Positions 33,831 to 46,894 of a DNA stretch of 64,000 nucleotides are shown here, piece by piece. The notes below the pieces were generated by a model that saw only the letters and a list, made by a program, of their open reading frames with translations, had not been told where the DNA came from and made no database searches. The stretch is taken from contig NC_088789.1 in the NCBI RefSeq assembly GCF_949628265.1, positions 29,629,883 to 29,693,882 of the forward strand, in the 5' to 3' direction. Source of the DNA: Cloeon dipterum (lineage: Eukaryota; Arthropoda; Insecta; Ephemeroptera; Baetidae). The position numbers and the translations under genes are program-made. Positions within the stretch are counted from its first letter, which is position 1, and the number at the start of each line of letters is the position of its first letter.

Positions 33831-35477
33831 GTCAGAGAGACCACCTGCACCTGAATGAATTGATGGAAGGTTGCAGGTGAAACAGGGCGATCGAAGCGCC
33901 ACTCTAAGGATAAAGGTTAAAATTTTGGTTGGCGTGGTTTAATTTAAACCAGTGACCGTTGCAGAAAGTATGATATAGTTGGTTTAGCTAAAGTAAATTC
34001 AACTTTTTTTTAAATTACAATTTATAATTATTGTTTTTCTTCCATCAGAAGTAATTAAAGAATAAAACAAAATACAGATTCAGCTTTGCGGGAAAAATAT
34101 ATGTTAATTTGTTTTTCAAAATTAAGTGTCAAAGTATTTTTTTGCTATGGTTCTGCAAGGCCCATATATTGCAATACCAAAAAAACTCAGTTTGAATATA
34201 ACTGTTAATGGTTGACTGAAATTATTTCCAGCTGCCATTTGCTCGGATATTAGTCTGCGAAAGAAACGTGCGTGTGTAATGTCGAGAGCCCTCGATACCC
34301 TTGCAAGCCGACGGCGAGAAGCGCGACGCAAGCCAGCCACAGACTGTGATTTATTGGTTTTTGCAGCCACTCTCACTACACGCACACGAATATTCACGCG
34401 CGGCAACCGGAGAATTCGAGTAACCTAATATTAATTTTTTACTTGCCTGTCGCGACTCTCGCAACAAACAAAGCTGCAATTATTAAGGACCAGACTGACC
34501 AGGGGATAAAACAAATCACAGGCGTATTATGTGTTTTAAATAGCTTTTATTAGGAAAAAAGAAACAATCAAAACAAAATCATAGAAAAAATGAATTAACA
34601 TCTTTAATTAACGAGGTGCTAGTGCCTTGGCCCTGCGGGCGAGATGAACAAATTTTGGCCGAGCATCATTATTTGCAATGAGGGAGCATCACGCGTAATT
34701 ACGTCAAAAATAAATTAGAAACTTAAATAATATAGTCAGATACAAAAAAAATATTTTAAATTACTTTGTAGTCGTTTGACGCGGAGGTGGAATGAGACCA
34801 CCTCTTTAGCATCTGCACCTAGAGCGTGTCTCACAATTTAAAATGGTGGATATAATTTTCTTTATTAAATATGAAGAAGTTAAGCTTTTTAGAAGTTTAC
34901 CATACTGTTGCCTTTCAACAGATACTTTGTCATGGTGTGAAGTGAGTTTTTAACAAAAGGAAACTGATCGGATTTAATATTTTTTTTTTTAAATTCTGAA
35001 AAACCATATAAGCCACTTCCCTTGGTATTAAACTCGGTAATTATCGATTTATTTATAGACCACAAGCGCGATAAAAGGGTTCAGCGCCGATTGTACGACT
35101 ATAATGACTCGCACGCAGTTCGCCTGATAAGGCGCGTGTTTTGATTTGCGTCGCAATTTTTCCGCGTACATAAATAATTGAACGAAAAATTAATTTGTTA
35201 ATTTTGCATTTGCGTGATATTAATTTATAAATAAATATTATTCCATTAGTGTTATAGAATATTTATTGCTCGACGTTTTACTAAATTCCAGCTTTGAATG
35301 AATTGTCAGTGAACGACACAGTGTGTGGTCCTTTCTTGTTACAGGCATTTTGTGTGTGTATATTTGTTGATTCCAGAATTAAAAAAAAATTGTGTTCAAC
35401 AGTTACTGTCTGTAATATAATTCCTGACTGTTGTGTGTCAACTTGATTGGTGCTATCTATTTATATTAATAGTATCA
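33831..35477. other. Intergenic, ZF3 to B2
   Basis: The left part (33831-34100) is ZF 5' flank shared with 44956-45200. At 34605-34680 a module (GGTGCTAG..GCGGGCGAGATGAACAAATT) recurs at 45250-45310. The rest is AT-rich with no supported gene; the - strand ORF at 34122-34406 has no recognisable domain. Confidence 0.5.
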
Positions 35478-35577
35478 TTATCACCGACAAAGCCACAGGA
35501 TACAAGTTTTGCTCGATTTTGTTCCTTGTTTGGTCTTTTGCAGTTTAGGTTTCGCTCGCGACTGAGAGGGATCTAAA
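35478..35577 (+). promoter_or_regulatory. Conserved 5' region of B2
   Basis: TTATCACCGACAA (35478-35490) retains one of the paired GATA cores. GTTTAGGTTTCGCTCGCGAC precedes the ATG as in the other B copies. Confidence 0.45.
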
Positions 35578-38500
35578 ATGTTGGGGCGGTTCGCCGTCTC
35601 GCTATTTCTCTTGCTTTTAGCAAAAGGTGGGTCGTTACCTGAATTAGTTAAGTTCATTTCAAGAATTTTCAAATTAACCAGAATTGAAAAGTACGGATGG
35701 ATACGCGTTCCCGATTCGGAGAGGAGGTTTTGTGACTGCTTGCGTGTCAGACGAAACACCTCTTGCCTTCGTGAAGGATTTCCAGAGCAGAGCAGGTAAG
35801 TGTTATTTTTTGTGACATTCATCGAGTTATTTTTGTACGTTAAATCAAATTAATGTAAGCTCCTCGGACAGAATTTCGAATAATGAGGAAAAATAATAAC
35901 AAAACTTCATGCTTTTCACATAGTATACAAATATTTTAAAATAAGTACACTATATATTCAAGAAGCATATGCTGTGCAAACGCTGTTTCGTGACTTCCAT
36001 TTCATTCTAGTCCAGCGAACATTTGTTAAAAAACGCTCTCACAGTAAATTGAAGGGAGAGAAAACATTAAATTTCGGGGGTTTCCAGCGTTATTTTCTAC
36101 AGCAAATATATTTTATCGGTTGCATTGTTTAAACTTCCGCCAGCACATTAATATATGTACTTTGGTTATCGTTTATTTTATATTTAACCGGTCGCTGCTA
36201 ACAAGAAAAGGGGGAAGCTCTACTATCCGAAATAATCAAATCAGTTTTATCAAAGACTGATAACTTTTTTAACTATCTAAAAACAAAAAAACGGTGTTTT
36301 CAATGATTTAAATTCCTGTGGCGCGATATAATGACAGTAGAAATGTTTTTGTAAGGATGGTTGGAATAACAGAGTGATTTTCGGCGTAAGCTATGCTGAA
36401 AAAGGGAATATTTACCGCATCCCCGAAATCAGTGATCCACAAACTGAAAATTACATTACATCGGTGCAAGATTGATTCTTGACTGACAGCAGCTCATCGC
36501 ATTTTCACTCATATATAGAAACCTCCATCTTTAATTTACTGTTTTTTGTTTTACAGTTTTATTTTAAATTTTTGGAATTCTCAAAGTCTGGCTCGTATTG
36601 AATTCATATCAGTTCTTTCCTATATATGAGTATGTGGTATTTGAAAATATGTATTATTTGTAGCTGCACGCAAACGCCACTTATTTAGTAAATATTATGT
36701 ACTTGCGCAGCACTCTGAATTCAAATAGGATCGATAAATTTTCACTAGAGAGAGGAAGCAGGTGTGGTAATTTTTTAAAACCGACATTTAGATGACACAA
36801 CGGTTGATGTCGTGGATATAAACGGAAATGCAATTCCTCTTGCTGATCACGATTGCAACTTGGTGCGAGAGGGAGGCTGCGAGAAATGGAATCTCAATGG
36901 ATGGGAAGTGCAACGAAACATGCGCGGCTTATTCGATCCGTTCCCGATGGTCACTGATTACCGCTGGAATGGTAGACAATTTTACTTTTCAAGATTTAAA
37001 GTTCTGCAGCTTTTAATTTATAGATTTTCCGGTGATCTTTGTGAATGAATTATATGCTGAGAACACTATCAAAATAACCAATAACCAGAATACCAAGATG
37101 TATTTTTCGATTTTGGCACACGACTCGGCGCAATTCCTTTTCACCAGCGATTCAACTTTAGATAGCGGATGCAACGCCGTTATTGACGGATGGCAATCAG
37201 AGCATAAATCTGTCATCAGAAATTGCTATAAAATTAGTCGTTTTCTTGATCCTAATAATGGTGAAGTTTGGCCAAGTTGTGGTGAAGTGTATCAAAGTAT
37301 AGCGGTTAGTCATTTCATAATTTTCATAATATGTATTATTGATACACAAGCTGATGATGATTCTCTAATACACAGGGTCGTGATGTTCTCAAAGAAGGGA
37401 AGAAATGGGCACATGCCACACTGGAAATCACATTCGATGAAGATGGCAGAAGCAATTCTCTGAATGTAGGAGAAAACATTTACATCAAGTTTTCTGCACA
37501 AAGGTTTAAATTAATTTACTTTTTCTCTGATAATCATGAATAATTCGTTCTTGGTACTGCGATTGACTTTCGCTAAATTGCTGAGCAACCAGAACCAATA
37601 CACATATATGTGTATTGGTTCTGGTATATATAATTTTCCAAATTCAGCTTTTTAATCAAATTTGCAGCTCTTGCATCAGAGGAAACATAGCCGGCGATTT
37701 TTCGGTTTCCTTCAGGAGTTCAAAACGTAGAAAAGGCCTATTCAAAAGACATGATTGTAAGTAAACTATGCAATTTCCTTCAGAATTTAATTATAAGTAA
37801 TTTTTAACTAGATTGTATTAGTAATTTTAATTTAAATAAATTTTGTCATATATTTCACTTCATGAAAGTTTCCATTTGGAAGATTGTTTGCAAGTCATAA
37901 ATACACAGTTGAATTCAACCAGGATTCGGGATTAAATTGATATTATGAACAATGTTTGATAAATGAATATAAAGAAACACATTACAAGCATCTCACCTTT
38001 GTTCAACATTGATTTTGTTTTCAAAAATTCCTGGATTCCAAATTTTTAGCAAAATATACTCAATATTATTTCAAAGCAAATAAACTTATTTTAGATTCCA
38101 TCATTCGACCTCTGGAAGCATCAAGTTCAATGGAGGTGCGACTGGAGGAAGATTCGACCAGCTCGTTTTGCGTTGACGTCGTGTTTTTAACAAATGAAAG
38201 AATTACTTCAGGCAACAAAATATTCTCGGTTGAAGTCGTGGTCGCAACAGGATCAAAGATATTTGATAAAACAGTTCAATCAGCGGACAATTATTTGAAA
38301 TGGACCACGGAGACATTTGGAGCAAGAGATATCACACCGAAAAAGGGTTGGAAAATCAAATTGACTGCACACGACAAATCACTTGTCATTGGAGGGGTGA
38401 AATTCTGCAAAGAAGGTGAGTTTCCAGAGCGATTGAGTTTATTTGTACTCATTATCTCGACACAGGAGACTTGGTCACTAAGACTAAAATGAGGAATGTG

Positions 38501-41500
38501 GCTAACTGCTATCCATTAGTACAAAGAGCTAAAAACCAGGCTCCAAACAAAAATGATTACAATCGACGTATGTTATTTAAAATTATAATTTTACAATTAT
38601 TTTGTTTGTTCATTTTTATGTATAGTTCTCAATCAGCTCGGTAAATGCAAGGTATTCGGAGGATATTGTGACGGATACAAATTGTGCTACACTCAACATG
38701 ATTGTAAATGCTTTGCTGGATATCAAGGAAGAACCTGCAGTAGTAAGTCTTGAAAGGTTTAAAATGCGGCAATTTTATTCCTACAGTAATAGAGTTGTCC
38801 ATGAGAAAATATAAACTATTTAAGATACTAACATAATAAAACTTTTCTCAAGTAGCATTGGATAAAAAAGTTGCTGTAAAAGTGAAACACAATAATGCTG
38901 GATAATTTCATCAGAATTAAATGACATGCCATATTTTTCTTGTGATTTTGTTGAGCTAACTGCGAACAAAAATATGGTCATTGAGGTCATATAAAGGGAC
39001 GATTTGAAACTATAATTTCCTGTTGAAAAATCAGGCTGCACTGGGAGAAACTTCGGCAAAGACTGCTCTGAGACATCTCATCGATTCTGTTTTGAAGAAA
39101 AATTCTCTAACGTGGATGGAACATGTCTACAGGGTTGTGTCTCTGGATACCTTTACCCTGATTGTCTTGAAGGTATGTGCTTTAGAGTCAACAAAGAAAC
39201 ATTATTTTATTTTTTATATTAAAATAATTGATTGAAAACCACTTTTGGGTTAGCAGTAAAATTTATCATCAAATGTTCAAAAAGTAGCACATTAATAGAT
39301 TGTTTTTTTTAGAATGCAGTGGGAAGAGATTTGGTCGAAACTGCTCTGAAATCTCTAATCGATCCTGCCAAGACGATAAACACTTTCCCCAAAATGGAAC
39401 TTGTCGACTGGGCTGTGCAAAAGGTTACATTTTCCCCGAGTGTGCAACAAGTGAGCTTATTTTTTCGTATTTAATTATTTTATAAGTTTATGTCTCTTTT
39501 GCATAAATGAAGCAAACAAACAGGACTACGTTCTGATTGCAACCCTCATCCTCGTGACTCTGATTTTCGTACTTCTCGCTTTCATTGGGGCTTGCATTTA
39601 TTTCAAGAAACGCAGAACACGCCAACAAACCAATCAAGAAGCCACAGTACAATTTTCGAAAGCATCTGAAACTGGCACTGCTCAAATAGTCGAAGAAAAT
39701 CATGGCTTTCCTTTCAATGCATCGCAGGTTGAAAAATACTTGCACTCGGCCTTTATGAACAATTTCCTTGACGAGCAATTTAAGGTACAATAATACACTT
39801 CGATTTTAGGAAATCATAAGCACATGAGTTTCAGAAATTCCCGCGGGGCCAAACGCAACCGTGGGAAGTTGGCACCAAACCAGAAAATTTGAAAAAGAAT
39901 CGTTACAATAATTTGTACGCGTATAACTCTTCCCGAGTGAAGCTGGACCTTCTTCCTGGTGACCAACACTCTGACTACATCAATGCCAACTACGTTGACG
40001 TATTATTTTCCTTTTACCATGTACAAGTTCCATTTTTTAATGCAATTTAAAGGGTTACGAACGTCCAAAGGCGTACATTGCAAGTCAAGGACCAATGGCG
40101 AGCACTGTTGATGACTTTTGGAGAATGGTGTGGCAGGAAAAAGTGTCCTTGATCGTGATGCTTACAAATCTTACCGAGGACAAAAAAGTACAAATAATAA
40201 AAAATCCTTAATAATTTGATTATTTTAATTTTTGTTGAAGGTTAAATGCGAAAAATACTGGCCCGACGCCGACCAGGAAGGAAAATTCGGCCGTTTGACT
40301 GTCCGCAATATGAGAGAGGAGATCAACGCCGATTATGTTTCAAGAGATCTAATTGTTTTACGCGAAAAAACGAAGAATATCGTAAAATATTTTCCCCCTA
40401 TTCTATATATCCCAAATCTCTCCTGCAAATACAGGCTGAAATTTCTACAAATGTTTTTTACTATCACACTATAGGTACAACAACTGCACTACACCAATTG
40501 GCCCAATAACGGAGAACCACTCTATCCGCAGTCGATAGCAATTTTCATGGAAAAAATATCTCATTGTCAGCGCAACGAATCGGCCCCGATATTGGTGCAC
40601 TGCAGGTAGTTTCTTTAAAACTAAACAAATTGAAATATATTTCCCGCTTTTATTTTTGTAGTGGTGGAATTGGAAGAACTGGCACTGTGATTTTGATTGA
40701 CGCATGCCTTAAAATGTTTCGTTCACGCGGTCAACTCGATGTCATCAGCATTTTCTCACAGATGAGAAAACAAAGAGTCAATCTGGTCAACACCTTGGTT
40801 AATTTTTATGGTTTTAACTTTAAATGCAAATTTAAAACCATCTATCCACAGGATCAATTCAAATTTGTACACATGGTCCTTTTGGAAAGCATTTTGAACC
40901 CAAAGTTTGAAATACACTGCGACAATTTTTCTGAAGAATACAAAAACCTTACGGTAACTGAAGCTTTTTGAAGTGTAAATTTTCATTTTTTTATTCAACC
41001 AACAAAAACAAGCCGTTTTATTTTTTTTACATAAACAACAGCAACAAAAATATGAGTTTAAATTATTAGAAACATTTGTCTTTAAAAAAATCATTTTTAT
41101 GCGTTTGATATGAATGAACAATTCCGTAATCAGAGCTAAATTTTCTAATTCTCGTCACTTTACATGTATATAGTCAAATAACAACAAGAAGATCAAAAAG
41201 AATTTGGATTTGCTCACGGACATTTGCAACAAAGACTTCCAAAGGGCTGACAAACCGGCTGAGATTGAAGCCAACAAGTGCAGGAACCCTGATTTTATTT
41301 CCAGTAAAAATACAAAATTTTATTCCTTGTCATTCTTAACACGTGTTATTTTTCTTTAGCATCGAGCGCCATAGTTTCGCTCTTCCCCTACGGAAATGTC
41401 ACGACGATGAATTTCATAAACGCCGTTTTCGTCGACGGATACAAGAGAGCAAAGCAATTCATTGTTACCCAAGTGCCCATGAAAAACACCGTCTGGGATT

Positions 41501-42259
41501 TCTGGAGGATGATTGACCAGTTCAACGTCAAGCAAATTATCTTCCTCAATGAGTCGCACTATTCTTACGTATGTTTATTTGATTATTTACACAAAAAGTT
41601 GATTTTTAATTAAATATACAGGGGGATTTCCTTCCTACAAAAAAACGCAAGCTTGACTTTGAAGAAATTGAAGTCGTTTTGGATAGCACCGACGAAGAAA
41701 AACACGTGAAGAGCCATGAAATCACACTGAATGCTGTAAAATATCTATTTTGTTTTACTATTTGGCTGAAATAAAATTTATTTATTTTCAGCGTGGAGTC
41801 TGCAAGAAAGTGAGTGTGAAATTCGCCTTACTTGGTTGGAAGAAGGACGCAGACGCTCCACCAAACCTGGAATCGGTCATCGAACTTTGGGAAGATTTAA
41901 AAATCTCCGGTGGTAAAGACATCGTTACGATTGCCTGCCAGTGAGTAGTTTATAAGTTTATATTATTCCAAGTAGTAATCTAATCACCTATCGCAGCGAT
42001 GGAGTGACAGCCAGCGGCCTTTTCCTCGCAATTGGCTTTGTAATCGAAAAAATCAATATGGAGCAAAAGGTTGACGTCGGTCTGGCCGTGCGAACCCTGA
42101 GAAAGGCAAAACCGGCGTTCATTTCTTCAGAAGTATGATTTTTCTTGTGGTAGTTGTTAAATAATTAAGTGAATTTTTTCACAGATGCAGTTTGGTCTCG
42201 TCTACAAAGCTGCCAATTTCTATTTGAGCTCCTTCGAAACCTATAACAACTTTAACTAG
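35578..42259 (+). CDS. Type B receptor tyrosine phosphatase (copy B2), 24 exons, about 1183 aa
   Basis: Exons: 35578-35626, 35682-35795, 36792-36971, 37024-37304, 37376-37503, 37668-37756, 38095-38415, 38466-38567, 38626-38742, 39035-39172, 39313-39450, 39513-39784, 39835-39999, 40053-40187, 40241-40381, 40475-40605, 40662-40797, 40852-40953, 41174-41303, 41360-41568, 41622-41735, 41792-41940, 41997-42132, 42185-42259. The domain order equals B1: signal peptide, head with [18 protein letters not shown]-like, three EGF/Draper-like modules, TM, PTP D1 and D2. D1 again has WPN (AAT at 40505-40507) and [11 protein letters not shown]2 again has ACHDGVTASG. Small in-frame indels and many replacements fall in exons 2-11, whereas exons 13-24 are almost identical to B1. 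The exon 12 acceptor moved to AAATGAAG|CAAAC. Probable membrane phosphotyrosine receptor of reduced or absent catalytic activity. Confidence 0.9.
37588..37625. repeat. 38-bp perfect palindrome in B2 intron 5
   Basis: Nineteen-base arms meet at the centre TATA with no spacer: ACCAGAACCAATACACATA followed by its exact reverse complement. B1 intron 5 lacks it. Confidence 0.9.
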
Positions 42260-42554
42260 GGACTGAAATTTGTCTTTCTATAATATTACTAGCTTCTATT
42301 TAATTTGATGATATACTAATAATTAGACAACACTTATTTTAGTTGTTGATATCAAGAAATAACTATTATAGTTAGTACTTGTGAAACTAACACCATTTAT
42401 TTAGCCTCGATCTAACAGTTTTGATGCTTTGTTAAACTCTATTGTTTCAAATTTTCTTTAGTGTGTATTTAATTTATGATATTCGGAATTAAAATAAATT
42501 TGTCAAGTGTGTATACGTGAGCTTTTTCTTAACAAGTTCAATTTTTTCGACGCA

Positions 42555-42900
42555 CAGAGATTTGGGGCCACTGGCACAAGGATGCGAAATGGAGGGCGTT
42601 CTTTCCTTCAGGGTCGACTGCTTCAATCATTTTCTCGTTCCAAGAATGGACTCGTTTCACAATTCCCAGTTTGTCTTCAGCGGCGAAAAAATTAAGCAGG
42701 TTCTTTATTTCCTGCGCTTCTCAGAGCCAGCAGTTTTCAGCAGCTTCAAATTGTTGCAACCTGACTGCGTAGTAAATTGGACTCTCACCGTCTACGTCCT
42801 TCTTCAGCAGGTCTAAGCCCTGGCCGACAAAGTGCTAGGGGATTTTCACTGCGTGCTTTTTGTTCAAAGCGGCGAAGTGGAACAGCTAGCGTCACGCGTT
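42555..42900 (-). pseudogene. Ankyrin-repeat remnant downstream of B2
   Basis: Near-identical to the remnant at 31410-31780 with a small deletion near the ALCADLRMCQW codons. It carries the same GESPIYYAVRL segment and the same disabling features. Its order between a B 3' end and a ZAD-ZF gene is preserved. Confidence 0.65.
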
Positions 42901-43180
42901 AATGCGTGACAAATGTAGATCAAACGACGTAACTAACTGCATTTTTGGTGCAAAATACATTAAATAAATTATATTTGGCAATAAGCCACTTGTTTTGAAC
43001 TCTTGACAGAAATTTAAAGTGTTGACGTTCCCATGCACTGTAATTATCATATTGAGGAAAGTAATTTTAAAATATCTTCCTGAAATATTTGCGAATCTCT
43101 TAAATATATGATTTAAAATCCTTCTTTCGATAGGTAACATAAATTTAAATAATACAAATTGAACACCATTACACCATAAT

Positions 43181-43186
43181 TTTATT
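43181..43186 (-). terminator. Polyadenylation signal of ZAD-ZF 4
   Basis: AATAAA on the - strand in the family's shared context, about 115 bases past the ancestral stop at 43298. Confidence 0.45.
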
Positions 43187-43447
43187 AATTAATATGCTTT
43201 ACATAATAGGAAACAATTCAAGGATATGAATCGGAGCGTAATTTATTTCATTTTGCAGAGAGCAACAATTCATGAAACGTGTAAATGAAGGAACCATTCA
43301 TCGAACACCATGGATAATTAGCAAGTGGGTTTTCATGCAGCGTTTGAGCATTGATTTTCCACATATTTTGCAATTTTTTAGCACCTTGACCTTTAAATGA
43401 GTTGACTTTAGATGCTCGAGAAGAAAATATTTTGAAATGAATTGTTT

Positions 43448-44955
43448 TTAGCACTCATCACATTCCACTCTCAATTCTAACAAATTGTGTTTCTCCGCGA
43501 GATGGTTTTTCAAATGAGAAGTTGAAGAGAAATTCTTTGGGCAGTGGGCACAGTATTTCAATTTGGCTTGGTTGTGCATCCTGTAAGAATGCTGTTTCAA
43601 GACACTCGCACTTTTGTAGTACCTTTTGCAGGGTTCACATTTGAATCCGAGAGCTTTGTGCTCCAAACCACGCCATTCGCGATTTCCATGTTTTCTTTTA
43701 AAGTGGCAAGCAAGCTTAGAAGACCATTGAAAGCTCTTTGGACACTTGGCACATTTGAACAAAGTTTCTTTGCACTTTTTCATGTGCGATTTATACAAAC
43801 CTAAACACTGAAACTCGTTTTTACAGCGAACACATAAAAACTTTCTGATGTGTCGAAAGGAATAACGGACAGGAACTTCTGATTTACAAATTTTGCAGCG
43901 TTTGAATACATGCTTTAAACGCATATGAGTTGCCAAAATACCCTTTGTTGAGAACATTGCACCGCATTTTTCACACTTGAATGGCTTTTCTGTTTTGTGT
44001 TTTCTTGCGGTATGTGCCTTGAGGCAATGTCTATAACTTGTTTTGTAATCGCAATAATCACAATCAATCAATTTAGCCCCATCAGATCTATGAAAAGAGT
44101 CAAAATGAACTCTCATATCAATTTTAGTTTTGAAAAACGAGACGCAGCCATGAAAATTGCACTTGACAGGAAATTCACGATGGACCTTCCGAACATGTCG
44201 GTAATAATTATCGCTCCATTTGAATTTCTTGATGCAAAAATCGCATTTGAATATTTTTAGTCGTCCCCGTTTTTCGTGCACTTCCTCGTTGTGACCTTCC
44301 CTTTCCTCGATTGTGTGAAAATATGTGGCACAATTATGGTTTTCACATCTGATGGCTTCTTTGTGTGATTTCTTTATATGCTTTGTCAAATCCCTCAAAA
44401 ATTTAAATAGTTTACCACAATAGAGACATTTTCTCTTTTCTGAGTGAATATTGGATTGCTTCTCAGATTCCAATCCTTCAACGTCCTTTTCGGTTTCATC
44501 TTCTTCACATTCGGGCAGATCAAGCTCTTCTAATGTCACCCAACATTGCTCAAGATTTCCCTCTGAAAACATAGTTATTAGAAAATAAAATTTAGAAATA
44601 AAAATAATTTTACCGAAGTAATGTTTCCGCAGCTCCTTGGCTGCATCGTCCAAATCCAAATTCCACCAAACCAAAGTCTCATCTGACATTCCATTGAAAT
44701 TCCATTGAAACCTGTTGGGGAATTTCCTCAAATAATATAATGAAAATTCGTTGAATATCTTTTTAAAACTCACTCGGCATGCCAGAGACAAAAGAAACAA
44801 ATTAAATCGTCGTCCTTGATCTCCTCATCCAACTCGAATCCACAGACGTTTAGAAACCAAGTCTGCAATTTGTCCTTGTCCACGTGAGCAGCGGAGATAG
44901 CACCGTCCGCCGTCGGAGTCTCGCAGATCAAGCAAAGCGTCTTTTGAATCGACAT
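43448..44955 (-). CDS. ZAD-C2H2 zinc finger protein 4, truncated by a premature stop
   Basis: Exons 44955-44774 (182 nt), 44711-44614 (98 nt) and 44562-43448. The ZAD and 11 finger units are intact. Inside unit 12 (VECDEC) the AAA Lys codon of the paralogues has become TAA (43450-43448). Beyond it the same frame stays open for 49 codons, through KQFISKYFLLEHLKSTH and the last unit, to the ancestral TGA at 43298. The truncated product would be about 464 aa and lack the last two fingers. An open downstream frame suggests a recent mutation, a sequencing error or readthrough; function of the first 11 units is possible. Confidence 0.75.
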
Positions 44956-45265
44956 GTCTGCTAGACCACCTGAACCTGAATGAAAGATGGAAGGTTGCAG
45001 GTGAAACAGGGCGATCGAAGCGCCACTCTAAGGATAAAGGTTAAAATTTTGGTTTGCGTGGTTTTATTTAAACCTGTGACCGTTGCAGAAAATACGATAT
45101 ATTTGCTTTAGTTAAAAAAATTTAAATATTAATTTATATTACTACAATTTATAATTGCTTTTCTTCCATCAGAAGTCAATAAAGCACTAAACGAATTCAT
45201 ACTCAGTCAGAGTAAAAATGATTTAATCAAATTAATATATCTTTAATTACCAAGGTGCTAGCGCC

Positions 45266-45520
45266 TTGCCTGCATGCGGGCGAGATGAACAAATTTTGGC
45301 CGAGCAACAAAATGTGCTCGAAAAATTACTGAAAAATCATAAAAAAACCGGCAAGACAGTGGATCTCTGGCAGATTATCCTGAAAAAGGTCATGCCAGGT
45401 TTAACCAGTCCAATGAGGGGTCAAAGGCTTGGATTTCTAAATATTTCGGCTGTCTTCTACGACATTTTGAAAAATTTGGAGTCAAAAAACGCGTATAATG
45501 ATTATTGCAATCACATGTAA
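45266..45520 (+). other. Unrecognised 84-codon ORF within a repeated module
   Basis: The ORF includes ILAEQQNVLEKLLKNHKK and SAVFYDILKNLESKNAYNDY, with no domain I recognise. Its start is shared with 34605-34680, and its end plus the following AACAATTCGAAACCCTGGGT block is shared with 49190-49250. In those copies the frame is broken. It is more likely a decayed repeat than a gene. Confidence 0.3.
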
Positions 45521-45639
45521 CAATTCGAAACCCTGGGTCATACCGTGACGTACCCTGACATGTTACCAGAAACCTTCTCGTTGCAGGAGACGAAATGTAA
45601 AACGGAAATATGCATCTCCTAGCACAAAGATAGCGCGTA

Positions 45640-46140
45640 AAAGTGAGCATTGCAAAGCCACTGGCACATATTCAGATCGGCGTTGGCTGCCGCGAGGTAA
45701 AGAGCGTTTGCACACTCTTTTCCTTTGCAATTTGAAAGCACGGATTTAGCAACATTAAATTTTTTTAAGATGCAGAACTGTACCAAGTTCAAATCGTGCA
45801 AACCAAAATTAAAATCAGCGCCGTGGCGAACTATCTCAGGTTTTCGGTCCGAAGCGCATTTGGCGAGTTTGGTGCCATTTATTCCGGCGTGGATATTTTC
45901 TGGTCGGCGCACGCGGCAGCCACGTGAAGAGCGTATTGCCCTTTTGAATCGACATAATTTTAAACCAGATTCTGGTTCCTGCTGTGCACAAACTGGGCGC
46001 TTTTCAATTTGTTGGCCATGACGCAGAAGATCGATATTTGATTTGGCGCCGAGGCTAAGCAGAGTTTTGGCCACCTCCAAGTTTCCGCGAAGAGGGCGCC
46101 GTGCAGGGGCGTATCCCCTTTTTCCGATTCTCCGTTTCAT
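45640..46140 (-). pseudogene. Ankyrin-repeat remnant with frameshifts
   Basis: GDTPLHGALFAE in one frame continues, after a shift, as NLEVAKTLLSLGAKSNI. Then come NGTKLAKCASDRKPEIVRHG, the segment DFNFGLHDLNLVQFC and ANALYLAAANADLNMCQW. TPLHGAL, AKTLLSLGA and ALYLAAANAD are typical ankyrin turns. At least one frameshift separates the first repeat from the next, so it is a pseudogene or badly decayed gene. Its 5' block (46140-46390) duplicates 12800-13145. Confidence 0.7.
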
Positions 46141-46390
46141 CGAAAAAAGATAAGAGTGTGGTGGGCAGCTCGTTATCGGGAGCGAGTACACATGCTCTTT
46201 GTAAAGGCTGTGCTGCAGGTGCCGCGGCGGCAACGGACGGGAAATGACGACGGCACAGCAGAGAAAGTGGCGGCCGGCGAATGATGGACCGGCAAAATCC
46301 TACAGAATCAAAATCGATGCAGTTCATCCCGCCGAGGAAAGACAAAAATACAAAGGAAAAATGCAACAAGTAGCCCATAAATTTCAAACA
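46140..46390. repeat. Duplicated block linked to ankyrin remnants (copy 2)
   Basis: Second copy of 12800-13145. The following 46391-46890 is ZF-type 3' flank without a gene. Confidence 0.5.
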
Positions 46391-46894
46391 ATTTAGATTT
46401 TGAAATAAATAAAAACAGATGAAAATGTAATTTTTTAAATTGTAAAATAGTGATTATAACTTATTACTGTTTCAAACTATCTATAATACCTTTGGCTAGG
46501 GAAAAATATAAATCCAGATGTGTAAGAAATGCAAAGTTTTGTGACGGAGAAATTATTTCATTTTTGGAACCAAATTCTAAAAAAAAACTATAACTGACAA
46601 TGACGAGCGTCTTTGTTTCGAACTCTTGATAAAAAATATAATAAGTTCACGTTCCCATAACAATAATTAAATCAAGGAAATTCATTTTATAAATATCTGC
46701 GATTCTAATAAAAAAAATAATTTAAATCCTTTCTACAACAGGTAACATAAATTAAAATATTAGAAACTGATTACCATTACACCAAAATTTTATTAATCGA
46801 CATAGGGAACAATTCAATGATATGAATCATATCGTAATTTATTTCTTCTTTCAGAGAGGAAGAATTCAGGAAACATGTAAATAAAGGAAGCACT

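Noticed and set aside
45619..46233. 204-codon - strand ORF as an intact ankyrin gene
   Set aside because: The first ankyrin turn (TPLHGAL) lies in another frame, and the ORF's N-terminal part shows no ankyrin pattern. It is a remnant with an accidental long frame.
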